A DNA stretch of 64,000 nucleotides from Heliopora coerulea (GCA_030142905.1 JASJOG010000101.1:1106501-1170500), one strand, 5' to 3'. Positions 1 to 13,219 are shown, numbered from the stretch's first letter. Made by a program: numbers and translations. Notes: a model not told the origin generated them from the letters alone.

Positions 1-46
1 GTTTAAAATGAATTCCATGACTCATCACGGCATTTTGATTTTGCAG

Positions 47-3000
47 AAGACCCTGACACATGTTCATCTGGGACATCTGATGAAGAACCTGAAGTGGATC
101 AGTTATCGAACAGCAGTGCGTAGCCCACGTTTGAGATTAACTTCGACTACTTAATATTTGTTTGGCGTTGCTTGGATTCTTTTATGTTTTTGGACAAAAG
201 CGTTAATCCTGGTTTAACAGAAATAAAAACCATTGAGGTCTATCTGATATTAATAATTGCATCATCTATTGCACAAATGGGTTGTTAAGCCGACCCCCAT
301 CTCACTGAAGAACTAAAAATATGATACTGCAAAAGAACAAAATGCCTACGAGAATTCCACAAACCATCTCAAGGCTTGAGAGGATATTTAAGTCCTTGGT
401 GATAGGTCATCTTCACCTTACAAGTAAAATCTTCTGGCATTAGGCATAGCAAAATTGTAAAAGTCAATCAGTGCTACCAAAGACATCACAATTATCCTTC
501 AACAGTCTCCACCTTTCCCTATCTTTCACATCTTCCCTTTTCAACCTGCACTCTCTCACATCCCTTTCCACCACCTGGCTCCATGTCATCCTCGGCCTTC
601 CCTATCCTCTCTTACCCTCCACCTCAAACAACATGATCTTTTTCATCATCATCCTTCTGCAGCACATGTCCCAACCATTTTAACCTATTCCTTTTCACGG
701 CATCAGACGCTGACTCAATCCCATTCTTTCCCTCAGCTCTGCACTTGGCACTCTATCCCTCAGCCATACACCACACATCCATCTCACCATCCTCATCTCC
801 ATATGTTCCAATCTCCCACTCTGCTACACCATCATGGCCCACATTTCACTTCCATTATCCTTCATGTCTTGGTATTTATAATAAACTGTGATTACTACAA
901 AAATGTAAATTGAATCATTTAAGATTCTTTTCTCTTTTAATGTTTGCTCATGCATGGCCCTGAGGGGAAAAATACTATACACTTTACTGCTTTTGAGGGA
1001 GTTTATGGATTAATTCCTGAATGGGCAGGGCTTGACCCTTTGACCAGGTGAAATCATCTGGCCTTAGCCAGAGTATTACTAAAGTGCACCCTTGCCCCTT
1101 AATAGGTTAAGGTGATGGCTGTTAACTCATTAAGGTGCAGAGTTCATCCCTTTGACAAGTAAAATTGTCTAGCATTAGGAAAAATAAAATACACCCAAAG
1201 TACACCATAGTCCCTTAATGGGTTAAATCACCCATCAAGACCAAGAAAAACAAAAGTAGTCATCTTTGTTTTGTGTCAGTACAACCAGGAAACCCACACA
1301 CACCTGAAGGAGTCATCCCTTTTGGATTAATTGCATTCCCTCGATTTTATTTTAGGCTTACCCTTGATCTTTTTCTTGTTGCAGTCACAGCAGTGCAGAT
1401 ACAGTCATTACGGGTTGAAATTCAACAAAAAGACAAGCAGCGAGAAGAACTCCTTTTAAAGTTGAAGGTGAGTTCTACTTACAATGATTGAATCATATCT
1501 CTAAAACTATAGACTACAGTGACACCTCTAAGGTAAATAATTCCACACTACTGTACTTTCCTGCAATTGTAATAATATGGTTGGTAGAAATAAGCCTCAC
1601 AGATACATGTATAGTGAGTGGTAATAAATCAAGGCAGCAGAGTTAATAATAACCCCATGATGAATGGTTTTCTTAGAGTTATTCCAGCCTGCAAATTATC
1701 AGTTTTCCCTAATATCCATCTACGCCCATCTTGGCAACTAACAGTCATGTATATCCTTAGTTCTGTGTTTTATCTGTTCCATTAAGACATTATCTGACAA
1801 GACAGCCACTTACAAAGCAAGGTTAGCCAAGTCAGAACAAAGCAAAAAATGTCAGCTGAAGATCATGAAAAAAACTCATGAAACCCTTACTGAGCAGAAA
1901 GACAGAGTCATTGCTGATTTGAAAGAAATGATTTTGGACATGGAAAAACAACCAACTGGCCAGGAGCAAAATGAAAGCAAGAAAGCTAGAGGCACTAAGG
2001 GCTCATCATCATCAGGTCTCTCTGGTCTTCACCAGCTGGTTGACACAATCAATAAGCTACACAAAGAGAAAGCAAAGTATACTGAAACCCTTCTCACCTG
2101 TCAGTCAGAACTTGAAGAGGTGAAAAATGAGGCAAAGGATAATGCTGCAAGATACCGAAATGAAATTCTTGAATTTCAATCAGAAATTAAGAGATTACAG
2201 AGCAACTCAAAACAGGTACAAAGACGATTTTTGAGGCAACATGTGTTATGTACCTGGTAATTTTGAAGGAAATTGGTTTATTTTAATATGAAAGTACTGT
2301 AAATGCCATTCAGTGGACTTGTAACTGTTCCAGATAAAGTTTTCCTTAAACTACCATCTGCAACCGTACATACGGAGGTATTAACTAGACTTAATGATTG
2401 TCTTTAGTGAAGTAGCATCCATCAGTCTTGAGCACCCAAGTCAAAGTCAAAATATTTTGAATACTCCTCCAGTGCATAACTGCACTATTTAACTTATACA
2501 GCGTGATAACTTTTAACTTATCACACTTATCAGTTTTAGCATATTATGAGTGAAATTTTTTATCAGCACCAAGCACCCTCTAAATCATTCTACACATCAC
2601 TCAGGTTATTTATGAATTCTCCATCCCTCTGCTATGATCTGAAAACTAATTTACCGACACGGGGTCTAACCTATGAGGTCGGTTGAGTGTCCTTGTGTAA
2701 CGAGTAACAATTTTTCATTCATTCTTTTAAGGATAGAGATGACAAAAAAGAAAATCTGAGCATAAATAGCTCATCCAATGTATCCCGTCTGGAAGACGAT
2801 AATAAAACTCTCAGGCGTGAAAAGAAGGAACTGGAGTTGGAGTTTTGGCAGACTCAAGAAAGTTTGAGGGATGAAATCCGGAGGTTAGAAGAAGACGTCA
2901 AAGCTGCTAATAAGAAAACGAGGGATGCTGAATCAAAATATATCAATCTTGCTGCAACACCTCCCAAAGTTCAAGTAAAGACAGTGTCGGTTGTTTCAGA

Positions 3001-6000
3001 AAATATGAGGAAGAGGTTGGATGAACTGATCGACAAAAATAGAGACTTGGAGACTTTGCTGAAACAGACCAAGGTGGAACACAATTCAACGGTAACACTT
3101 CGTTGCACTCAGCTTACTCACTTGAGTTTTGCTCGTTTACTGTACATAACATAAAATTACATTTCCACCTGCATATCTACATGCATATTCCCGCTTGCAT
3201 TCATGCTTGCGTTCGCTCTTGTACTCACGTTGCATTCAATGCTTGCATTCAAAGCTTTCATTCACACCTGCATTTACACCAACATGTTTGCCTGCATCTA
3301 CTCCTGCATTCATAGTTTGCATTCACGCCTCATGAAATTGATGCAATCCGCCACTTCTAAAAGCCCTGATTGGAAGTGAGCTTAAAAAACACTTGCACTG
3401 ACACTTAAAACCAAGCTTACTTAGATAACATACAGCAAAAAGTATCACAACCTGTCCAAGTCAGATATGGTTAGCAATACCTTGGCTTAAATTATTTTGA
3501 ATTATTCAACCTGTTTGGCGTTCTCATCACTTATACCATAGAGGATGTAGTTAAATGTCCATAAGTTGAATGTCAATCAGATCGTCAATGAGTAATACGC
3601 TAGAAAGAAGTGAATAAAATGTTGGTCCATGATTGGTGGATTATTCACTTTGACTTCAAAACATTTAGTACTACCCTAAGGGGCTGATTACATGAGACCG
3701 GCGCGAACTAAGACCGCTACCAGAGTGAAAATATTTTGAAGTGTTTACACGAGACCGGAATGAAACTAAAGCCTTCTTGTTGCAAACATTTCAGTCCGCA
3801 TTCCGAGTTTTTGTTCCCAGCAACAAAGTTTTTCTTGCTCCCAGCAACAAAGTTTTTCTTGCTCCTTGCCACATCAATGGTTGGTCTGGAGAGATTTAAC
3901 GTTTTCTTGAAGAAAATTTCGTACCGGACGAGTTTAAACCGGTCTGAACTCATTCGAGTTGATCCAGCACCCGAAATGAGTGAGACCGGTACGAGGTTAT
4001 TTTTCGAACCGGTCTCATGTAAACCAGAACAAGGAGTGATATGGGGTGCGGTCTCAAGTCGTGCCGCTCTGACTTCGTACCGGTCTCATGAAATCAGCCC
4101 CTAAGTAGCGATAATTACCTATACTTCACGCATTGCTACACTTTGTTATATATGACATTGTTGCGCATGTAATAGTTACATTAAAACTCATACTCCATCC
4201 ACGTGTAGGTTTCAGGCTTAGAGAAAGAACTTTCTTTGATGAAAAGCAACTGCAAGAATCTTCAGATAGAAAACGAAAAACTGTTGTTAGAAAATAAAAC
4301 GTTTTCGGAGGTGGCTGAACAAAACTCAAAGCTGCAAAGTCTGCTAAAAAGAACAGAACACGTTCTCGAAGACAAGACCAACAAGGTATGAGATGTACAG
4401 AGTTCTACAAGCCGTGTAGTTATGGAAGCCAAAACGTGCCAGGATATACAAGAGATTGTTAGTCAGATTACCCAGTTATTTCTTTCCTGGCCCTGATGCT
4501 CATTGTCAATATTTCACAGTTAGAGAAACTGGAAACCAAACTAAACGTTGAAAGGCAAGCCAACCAGCGGGAATTGGAAAATATTCTCAAAGAAAAAGCT
4601 GCAGAAATAGAGGAAGCTAAATTGGAAGCTGAGAAGAACACATCCGGAATACAGAAGCTATATGAAAGTCTAAAGGTATCTGGAACGTCTTATGGTCCTC
4701 AAAAGATTTATTAATGTATCTGTTTATTCATGTTGCATGACATTTATTTATTTATTGTTTAGTTGGTTATACATTTGTTAGAGAATTTAAAGTGAAACTG
4801 ATCTGTTTCAACTTAGATCTGTTTCAGGTAAAATTCTAAATTAAATGTTACGATCATTGATCGCCCTTCAAGTATTTATTTGTTTGTTTATTTATTATAT
4901 TAACTAACGCCGCTTAGGTTTACTTTTTAACCTCATTTGCTCAGTTCCTACGAGAAACTTATTCTGTTTTGCAAACCTGACTGTTTGATCCATCAGTTTG
5001 AACACATAATTCATATACTTAATTCTTCTGCTCTGCACATCGTTCAAATTTAATCGTTCTTGTAATGTACTTGCGTTTTGTACGCTAACGTCTCAGGAGT
5101 CTATTCATTGGTCGTTCTTTCTTTCTTTTTGAAAAGGCAAATTGCTCAAATCTGTTTAAGGAAGCGCGTCGGCTTCGAAATGATTATAAAGAATTAAAAA
5201 CTGCTCTACTGCAGTTCTCAACAACCATTGGTCATACATGCCGTGGCATCTACAAACAGGTAAACTGTTGAAAATTGTATAATTTGGCGCTTTTTATTAG
5301 CATAGTCAGACTGATAAGACACGTGGATCACAACATAATGTTAGCGGAAAGACCAAAAACTTTGACGTATCATGCACTGCGGGCTCGTGCGACAGTCTTG
5401 GTTTTAATTTTTTCCGGACGAACCGGTCTCAGTCCCTAAATTTATTATGTTACTTTCTAAAATTGTCACCATACATTAAGTGAAAAGCACCGATTTTTAA
5501 GTTTTCAGAGCTTATTGTCGTGATCAATCAAAAGAAACAGTATCTTAGAGTCTTGTACTGAACGTTTAGGGGAATATTTCATTTATATTTCGTCAACATC
5601 ATTACATTCGTGTCTTAAGCTCTTTATTACAGACACACCTTGTTACAATCTTCTTAAAAAAGGAAACGGTTATTCCATTAGGATGAAATCACACGCATGA
5701 CTATCTAGAAATTTCTTTGAAATTTAATGCTTCAGATAGCCTGTAGTGAATAACACCTCCGTTTGCGAAGCAACGTGTTTCTTGCCGTGTTCCAATTTCG
5801 CTTAAAAATTGTGTTCACATATTATGTAACTTTAGCAAGGCTGTGTTTTGTCTACTGCTAGGTTATCCAAGAAATTGAGAGTATTGATGAGAAGGAAAAA
5901 GAACTTTTGGAGCGTTATGTCAAGGAAATGAAGTTACGAAAAAAGCTGCACAATGAGCTGGTGGAACTAAAGGGCAACATAAGAGTGTATTGCCGAGTGC

Positions 6001-6330
6001 GACCGCTGATTGGTGAAGATGGAGAAGGGAAACAGGCAGAGAATGTCATTTCATTTGACAAAAATGACGACGGGGTCGTACTCGTGAACAACAAAGGCAC
6101 GACGAAAAAGTTTGAATTGGAAAGGGTCTTTCCTCCGATTTCCACCCAAGAACAGGTATGGAAAGAAATTATAGGGAGAGAGGGAGGACGGATAGAGGGA
6201 TGGATGGATCGATGAACAAGCGAATAAGGGAGGGAGGGAGGGTAGGGTAGGAGGGAATCAAAAGAGGTGGGGAGGGAGGGAGAGAGAAACAGCGAGAGAG
6301 AGAGAGAGAGGAAGAAAGAGAGAGAGAGAA

Positions 6331-6376
<46 letters not shown>

Positions 6377-9300
6377 GGAGGGAGAGAGAGGGAGGAAGAG
6401 AGAAAGAGAGAGAGATAGAGAGGACAAGGGAAAAAGTGAATAGATGGGTGGGTGAATGGGTGGATGGTCTTTATCTGCCAAACTTGTGGGGTGGTGCATA
6501 TCAAAAATTAGTATGAAACAAGTAAAGTAAAAACTATTACTATCTATTTCACAACATTTACAGCTGAACAAATCTATCAATAATAGCCCTGAAATAACAT
6601 GATTAAAATTATCTTTAATAGTGAAGAAGTATTCAAACATAAACATACTCATCAACTGTAAAATTTGCCCTAAAGGCTTAACGTATGTTAGAACTAATTT
6701 TTTTTCTAATGAACTATCTCTATAACTTACTAATTAAAACTCTTAATAAAACATCACTTTATGTTTCATTGTCATTGCAGGTGTTTTCACAGGTGAAGAA
6801 CCTGGTAATTTCCTGTTTAGATGGATACAATGTTTGTATCTTTGCCTATGGTCAAACAGGAAGTGGAAAAACGTACACCATGGAGGTAAGTTGGGGAAAA
6901 TTGTTACTGACAATACTAAATCCTTCTGCTGTCAGGGAGCTGATAGATGTAGTCAGAAGTTTGGTGGGAGGATTGACAAGTATGGATTCATCCACCTTTC
7001 ACGCTCGTAGGAAGAGATAAAAACAAATCAACACCATCTTTTGTAACTCATTACCTCTTTTGGGTTGTGTTCCTCTTTTCTATCGCTTCTCTTTGATAGT
7101 TTGACTGCCAACATAACAGTTTCTTCTTGCCGAAGAATCCCGGAAGTAGTGGCCCCCGTTATTTTTGGATTTATCCGCCATTGAGGGTGCTACTTTCAGG
7201 GGGAACGCTACTTTCGAGGAGCCGTTATTTTCAGGTGGTAAAGTACGTTAATGTACTGCGGGAATATTGTTCTTTGTCCCTTTAATGGCTTTATATTCAC
7301 CACATTTGCCTTTCTTTTCGTTATTTCAACTTTGGCAGTTTTACTTTACTTTTGGCGGGTCGAGATTCGAAGCTTAACACTTTGGAGTTACTCAAACGAT
7401 GACCAAAACAGCACTGTCAAGTGTTGAGTATCATCATCATTAATCGTATTCATTGTATCACGCAGAAACGAGGCGCGATCAAAAGGGTCGCTACTTTCGG
7501 AAATTTGCAAGGACATCTCAAATTTGCCTTTATTTTCTGGCGTCCGCTACTTTCGTGATTCTACGATATGTTAAGTTCTGGAAATGGACTATATAACCTC
7601 CCATCATACCTCTCCATTGTTCTTTTCAGGGGCCCGCTGACAACCCTGGAGTTAATCAACGGGCTCTACGTCTCCTGTTTGACTTAATCCAGGAGAGGTC
7701 TAAGGGACGCGTCGAGGACTGGAACTACTCGGTCAGCGTAAGTGTTCTGGAGGTTTACAATGAAAACATCCGGGACTTGTTGTCAGCCGAACTGGAACAG
7801 AAGCTGGAAATTAAGTTGGGGAAACATGGACACCACGTGCCTGGCCTCACAGAAGTTAAGGTGCATAATATTGATCACGTGAACGAGGTAAAGTGGCAAC
7901 CTTCCTGTTGAAGTTAACAGTCAGAAATATTCGTGCAACTTAACTCTTCTAAGGTTGGCTTGGCCAACAGTAGGTTATTTTACTCGACAGAGATAACATG
8001 AAAAAAATGTCATCATTAACCTTTATTCTGAAAGTCGACTTGAACGGGATTCAAACTCTCATCTTCAACACTTTTTTGCCTCCACTAGCTTGTTGTTCTG
8101 TTTCAAGACACATAGCGTTTGACAGTCTCACACAATACTACCTTTAGGTGGTCAATGAATTCTGATGAATTGTCCACCTTTGCTTTTTCTAGCTTTTTGC
8201 TTTGGGGAAACAAAACAGGGCTACGGCGACAACAAATATGAACGAACATTCAAGTCGCTCTCACGCTATTTTCCGGGTAAAAGTTGTGGGAAGTCACAAT
8301 ACCACAGGCTCAGTTGTCACAGGTAATAAGGTTGCTCAGTGTTCACCTCCAGTGAACACGGAAGTTTTGTCTTTCCAAACCCTCTTGTCGTTGAGTTGTA
8401 ATTGCTGGTGTACAATGAATTAAAGATTTTCTCTGAAATTCCACCATTAGGGAAACTGAACCTGGTCGACTTGGCGGGGAGTGAAAAGTTGGAGAAAAGT
8501 GGTTCTGAAGGTCTGAGGATGAAAGAGGCACAAAACATAAACAAATCTCTTTCATCTCTCGGTGACGTGATCCACGCACTCAAGAACAAATACCCACACA
8601 TACCTTACAGGAACTCGAAACTGACGTTCCTTCTTCAGGATTCTCTTGGTAACCAATATTTAGCGTAAACTGTAATTAGAACTGACATGTTTAAGCCAGG
8701 GTTTCAGGGCTTGAAATTAACCGTAACCCGTAACCAGTGGTTAGTAGTTTTCACTGCACGGTAACTAAAAATTTGTTTAAGTAAGCCGAAATGGTTAGTA
8801 AAATTTTTTGAGAACTAGAAAAAAAACCTTTGAGAGAATATGATTAAGTCTCAGCAAACGCTGAAGTTTGTTTTTTTCTGCTTTGAGATATATTGCTTTT
8901 CGAACTATCAGAAAACGCAAATTTAAACGTAAAAAGGTTAGGTAAGAAGCAGTAAGTTGGACATTTGTGTGTAGAGTCTTGGAAAATAGACTTTGTAATT
9001 TCGGTAGAAAAATTTAAGTCGACTAATCCAAGCGGTTAATTATCACAAAAATTAAATTCAAGCGGTGCGTTTTAGTGCCTTGATAATAAATCAAATTAAG
9101 GTCTAAAGGGCAGTCATTAGGTCCTTACTAAGATCGCAAGGAAAAATGAGTTTTAGTTACACTAATGCAATTACATTGAGGATGACTCTAAAATTAAATA
9201 GACAATTCACATCTCCGCTAATTAGCGCTGAGCTGCCTCGAGACTTTTTCGTGCAATTTTGGTGTTAGATAAGAACGGTGACACTGTTTCAATTTGACCT

Positions 9301-10447
9301 ATTTTTTCGATTTGCCGCACATTCTTGTAGGAAAAATTTGAATTTAAATAATCACGCAAAACCTTTGTCTAGTAATTCGCACTGTAAGTTATTAAAAATA
9401 GGAAAATTTGAAGACAAAACCACGCACACCCGCTTTGTAGAAGTAAACGTCTGTAAACTAAAATGAATAACAAACTGAGAATTTGTCTTTTAATTCACCG
9501 ACCTCTATGTAACACTACACTTATGAACGGATCAATCAAGTTGTGTTTGTATGTAATGTTTAAAACATGAGCGGCCGTGTTGTATTGACTATACAATCTC
9601 GAGCCGAAGACGAGTGGTTGTATATTCGATACAACACGGGTGCGTATGTTGTAAACAACTTATGAAACGAAAATATGGAAACGTTGGTGTTCTTCAAAAA
9701 TGGTGAAAATTCTCACGATTTTAGTGGAGAAAATAGCACGAAAATTTCACGAAAAGCAGTGTGATACAGGCAGTAGTAGTATCATTTTTACAACAACTCG
9801 TTAAACTTTAAATTCTTTTGTGTTTTCCTCATGAATAATTAGTGAGTTTTATAAGTAATATTTAAAGCACGAGGCGACAGCCGGGTGTTTTGGACACGAT
9901 AAAGCACGAACTGCGAGTTTTTTAAAATGTCTTATGAAATTCACTTCTTAATGCGGTAATTCGTGAAGAAAGTTTGGGAATTTATAATTCGTAAGCGGAA
10001 AAAATTGAACTACTTCTTCACACAAAGTCACATGTATCTTTATCACATATTTAGATCCAACACTGTTATGATTTTCTTTTGCATTTTTCTCATGAATTTT
10101 TAATGAATCTTATAAATGATAATAATTACTTGCCGTAATAATTAATTCCACTTTTTTTACTCCATAAAGGCGGGGATTCGAAAACTTTAATGGTTGTGCA
10201 GATTTCCCCAGTAATAAAGAACGTTCGAGAGTCAATATGTAGTCTTACTTTTGCACAAAGAGTGCGGCAAGTGGAACTGGGACAGGCGACAAGGAACATG
10301 GAATCTGCAGAAGCATTTTTGACGACAGATAAAGTAAAGGAATCTGAGGTTTGTTGCACATGTGGCTTATCAGAATTATATTTCCTTTTCTGCAATCTTT
10401 TCCTCCTTTTCCAGGCCACGCTCAATAGAGGACCACGCCGGAGGTAA
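47..10447 (+). CDS. KIFC3: Kinesin-14 (KIFC3-like), minus-end directed C-terminal motor; 5' partial
   Basis: Exons: 47-115, 1385-1467, 1787-2215, 2732-3091, 4209-4385, 4520-4675, 5137-5259, 5862-6155, 6781-6885, 7630-7887, 8193-8322, 8451-8648, 10170-10348, 10415-10447. Phases agree at every join, giving 863 residues in the window. The first ~500 residues are charged coiled coil. The motor begins at the neck motif [13 protein letters not shown], which matches the KIFC3 neck closely, and runs to the end. The ATP-binding P-loop GQTGSGKT, switch I NEHSSRSH and switch II DLAGSE are all intact, so the motor should be active. A motor placed last after a coiled coil defines kinesin-14, a family of minus-end directed microtubule motors. 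KIFC3 acts in apical transport and at adherens junctions. The N-terminus lies upstream of the window. Exon 47-115 uses a weak donor (GTGCGT). If that donor is skipped, an in-frame TAG follows at 121-123, so it could instead be the last exon of another gene. A poly(A) signal AATAAA lies near 10523. Confidence 0.92.
400..462 (+). repeat. Diverged copy of the ~90-bp dispersed repeat
   Basis: The core CAAGTAAAATCTTCTGGCAT matches the better copies at 1023-1110 and 1128-1226. It lies in the first kinesin intron visible here. The rest of 116-1384 is AT-rich intron with a pyrimidine-rich stretch near 480-700 and no supported gene. Confidence 0.5.
1023..1226 (+). repeat. Two direct copies of a ~90-bp dispersed repeat
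   Basis: The copies span 1023-1110 and 1128-1226. Each runs from a GACCCTTTGAC/ATCCCTTTGAC motif, through a CAAGTAAAATCATCTGGCAT-like core, to an end resembling CCCCTTAATAGGTTAA. Further copies lie at 36871-36964 (inverted) and 59410-59500. No coding capacity is seen. The family is unknown to me; a short non-autonomous element is likely. Confidence 0.7.
3160..3330 (+). repeat. Degenerate TTGCATTC-rich tandem tract
   Basis: Variants of GCATTCAT and TTGCATTC recur about every 8-16 bases through this kinesin intron segment. It is a decayed simple repeat. The short ORF across it is a by-product of the repeat. Confidence 0.6.
3680..4101 (+). mobile_element. Harbinger-like MITE, copy 1, in a kinesin intron
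   Basis: The 422-bp element starts GGGGCTGATTACATGAGACC and ends in its inverted counterpart (CCGGTCTCATGAAATCAGCCCC). It is flanked on both sides by the trinucleotide TAA (3677-3679 and 4102-4104). A 3-bp TWA target duplication is the hallmark of PIF/Harbinger transposition. GAGACCGG/CCGGTCTC motifs recur inside. There is no transposase. Copy 2, at 12405-12803, is in the opposite orientation. Confidence 0.82.
6230..6425 (+). repeat. (GA)n microsatellite in a kinesin intron
   Basis: About 190 bp of GAGA/GGGA/GAAA sequence follows the exon encoding the start of the motor. It creates long serine/leucine-rich antisense ORFs with no coding meaning. Confidence 0.9.
7133..7563 (+). mobile_element. 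Probable MITE with imperfect terminal inverted repeats
   Basis: The left end, AGAATCCCGGAAGTAGTGG, is the imperfect reverse complement of the right end (CCGCTACTTTCGTGATTCTA). CTACTTTC motifs recur inside. It lies in the kinesin intron before the exon at 7630. Target-site duplication not resolved, superfamily unknown. Confidence 0.5.
8649..10169 (+). other. Large AT-rich kinesin intron
   Basis: This is the longest intron between motor exons. It splits a glycine codon just before the GDSKTLM motif. It holds a small self-complementary stretch near 9573-9645 (GTGTTGTATTGAC with ATTCGATACAACACG), probably a decayed foldback element, and otherwise nothing I can support. Confidence 0.6.
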
Positions 10448-11195
10448 CTCGCGGATAAACCGAAGCAATCGTCATACACCAACTACTGGGAAATGACGTT
10501 AAAAGAGAGAAGAGGAATGTTAAATAAAGTTAACCGCCGAAGGTAACGCGTAGCGCTGCGTGAAGACTAAAACTTATTTATTCCTAAAGGACAATGCTAT
10601 TTAATTTAAATTTGTTGGGGTGGCTCCTGTCAGGTTCTCTTTTTACTTGCTGAAATTAATAAGGTCTACATTTTCAGGCATTCCTCTATTTAAAATGACG
10701 CCAAGCGTTGTATAGGGTGTATCAAACTACAGAGGAATTATAATAAACTTCAGACATCTTACAAATTATGAAAGTATGCATTGTTACCATTGTAACGGTA
10801 GCGTTGGTACTTAGGAATACTTTCCCAGCTATAACAATTAAGACAATTTATCTTCGGCCTCTTTCCGTACGTTTTTTGGAAAAAAAAAACAAAAAACAAG
10901 TATCAGGACAAATATTTCGCCGAAGAATAACGTCGTAAAAGTATTAGTGTAGGTTGTACAAATAGTTATTTGCAGTAAAGGTATGCATCTTAAAGTAAAA
11001 AGGAAAGAGAATTTGACATAAAGTAACAACTCTTACTTTCCAATATGACTGCTACAGGGTGAGACTTTATTTGATTTTGTATTGTAAGTTAATCTACTCA
11101 ATCCATCACAAAAGCTTCACGAAATCCTCTCTGCCGTCAAAAAAAAAAAAGAACACGTACACTGAAACCCAAATATTTTGGACGTGTTCACGTTT

Positions 11196-11459
11196 GGGGT
11201 GCTGGTGGCACAGTGGTAGTGCACGTATCTCTCACCACTGTGACTAGGGTTCGATTCCGGCCGCGTGCAGTAATCCCATTAAAAATTACCTTGGTCACAT
11301 GTGAGAAGAGTGTTGCCCAGTTTGACTCTACCAAGCATCGCAGGTTTTCTCCGGGTACTCCGGTTTTCTCCTGTCATAACACTGGACCTCTAGGGAGACC
11401 AGCTTAGATAGCTGATAGGGTTATCCAGTATAAATAAAGACACTTTACCTTTACCTTTT
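11196..11459 (+). mobile_element. tRNA-derived SINE
   Basis: The head holds RNA polymerase III promoter-like boxes: a box A-like TGGCACAGTGGTAGTGC and, 30-40 bp on, a box B-like GGTTCGATTCC. A body with repeated TTTTCTCC motifs follows. The 3' tail reads AATAAAGACACTTTACCTTT and ends in TTTACC repeats. That tail resembles the 3' end of the LINE relic at 17985-18262, suggesting SINE mobilisation by that LINE family. Confidence 0.82.
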
Positions 11460-12404
11460 AAAAATTTCTCCGAAAATAAATAGCCGTGCTTTTTAGCGAA
11501 TGAAAGATTTAGCATTTTTTTTCTTATGACAAACTACAAATTTCCTTGGATGAGCAGCCACCTTAGGTTCAGTTTTTGCCCGGCAAAAGACTGGGAGTTA
11601 GCATTCCAGTTACTATAAATAGAGTTCACCGTATGAACTAGAGAAAGCATGATTCATTGGGGCTAAAAAGTGGGGTGAAATTGAACGCTGCCATTTTGAG
11701 TAAATTGGGGTGCAAATAGTTCTTCTCCAGGTCCTTTTCAATCTGTTGGAGAACCTCGAACCAATCTTTACCGCCGCTGAGGTGAATAATTATCGCATAT
11801 CCCAGAATGAACAGCCGTATATAGTGTGAATGGTCCCTGGAATATGGTAAGCTAGGGTTTCGAAAAGATTAAAGTTGATCAGAAGAGACATCTTGTTAGT
11901 AAGGTTAATTTAAACTTGCGAAGCGTTGTGGTTGAATATACGACCGCCATCCTTTTTGTTACCATTATTTCTTGTCACATCGCTTCGTCCAGTCGCCTGT
12001 TGGTATCACGTGCATTATTACGTCAAAATGTAGGAATTACGGTAATTTCAAAATTAGAGTTTCAAGGTTACAATTTAAAATGAACCACAGATTGTTTTAC
12101 AAAAGGAAATTGCCATTTATTTTAAGCGTTACAGAGGCAAACGAATGCATTAATATGAGGAAAAAATTCCCAAACAACTGTTCCAATGACAGCGTTGGGG
12201 GCTGAGTAAAGACTGTTGAAACGTGCTCCTATGTTTTAAACACTTGAACTTAGGAAGGAGACGCTCCAGTTCAGTCTCCAAAGTTCATCCTTTCTTTATT
12301 CCATTAGCAAGGTAATCTGCGCATGTCTATAAATGACAGAATGTGTTGTTAGTGACGTATATTCCATTGATCACAGTGAACTAAAAACATCAGTACGTGA
12401 ATAA

Positions 12405-12803
12405 GGGGCTGATTACACGAGACCGGTACAAAGTCAGACCGGCACGACTTGAGATCGCACCCCATACAAATCCTTGTTCTGGTTTACATGAGACCAGTTC
12501 GAAAAATAACTTCGGGCCGGTCTCACTCATTTCAGGTGCTGGACCAACACGAACGAGTTCAGACCGGTTCGAACTCGTCCCGGTACGAAATTGTCTTCAT
12601 GAAAACGTGAAATCTCTCCATATCAACCATTGATAAGGCAAAGAACAAGAAAAATATTGTTGCTCGGGACAAAAGCTCGGAATGCGGACTGAAATGTTTG
12701 CAAGAACAAGGCTTTAGTTTCATTCCGGTCTCGTGTAAACACTTGAGAATATTTTCACTCTGGTAGCGGTCTGAATTCGTGCCGGTCTCGTGTAATCAGC
12801 CCC
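12405..12803 (-). mobile_element. Harbinger-like MITE, copy 2
   Basis: The 399-bp element has the same ends as copy 1 (GGGGCTGATTACACGAGACC and complement) and is flanked by TAA on both sides (12402-12404, 12804-12806). Its interior matches copy 1 in reverse orientation, including GAGTGAAAATATT and ACCGCTACCAGAG. No coding capacity. Confidence 0.82.
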
Positions 12804-12910
12804 TAAGAACAGAAGACCACTGCCAAGCTATTAATCCACTTGTTATTACCACCACGAGGTAACTCACGCAAGACTGTACTTCGCTGGTGATTCACCAGGC
12901 GGAAAACGTA

Positions 12911-13219
12911 TGTGTGATATAAAAATTAAAGCCCAGCATATTACCCGAAGGAAGTATAACATTTATTCCACCTGACGTTTCGTCGCTATACTCGCAACAT
13001 CTTCAAAGAACTATATACAGAAGTCAAAGCAAGATAAATATGATTATCACCTTGTTTGTAATTACATATTTAGCTTACTTTGACTTCTGTATATAGTTCT
13101 TTGAAGATGTTGCGAGTATAGCGACGAAACGTTAGATGTAAGAAATATTATATTTCCTTTACCCGTGTTTCGTAGCTTTCCTTCAGGTAATATGCTAGGC
13201 TTTAATTTTTATATCACGC
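12911..13219. mobile_element. Long inverted repeat (foldback element)
   Basis: Outer arms read GTGATATAAAAATTAAAGCC and its complement. Inner arms of ~55 bp include GACGTTTCGTCGCTATACTC and its complement, separated by a short spacer. The structure is a nearly complete hairpin with no ORF, consistent with a foldback MITE. Confidence 0.75.

Noticed and set aside
3717..4104. Overlapping ORFs on both strands
   Set aside because: They lie wholly inside the Harbinger-like MITE and mirror its inverted structure.
5915..6655. 246-codon minus-strand ORF rich in Ser/Leu
   Set aside because: It is the complement of the (GA)n tract and the kinesin exon 5862-6155; its composition follows the repeat.
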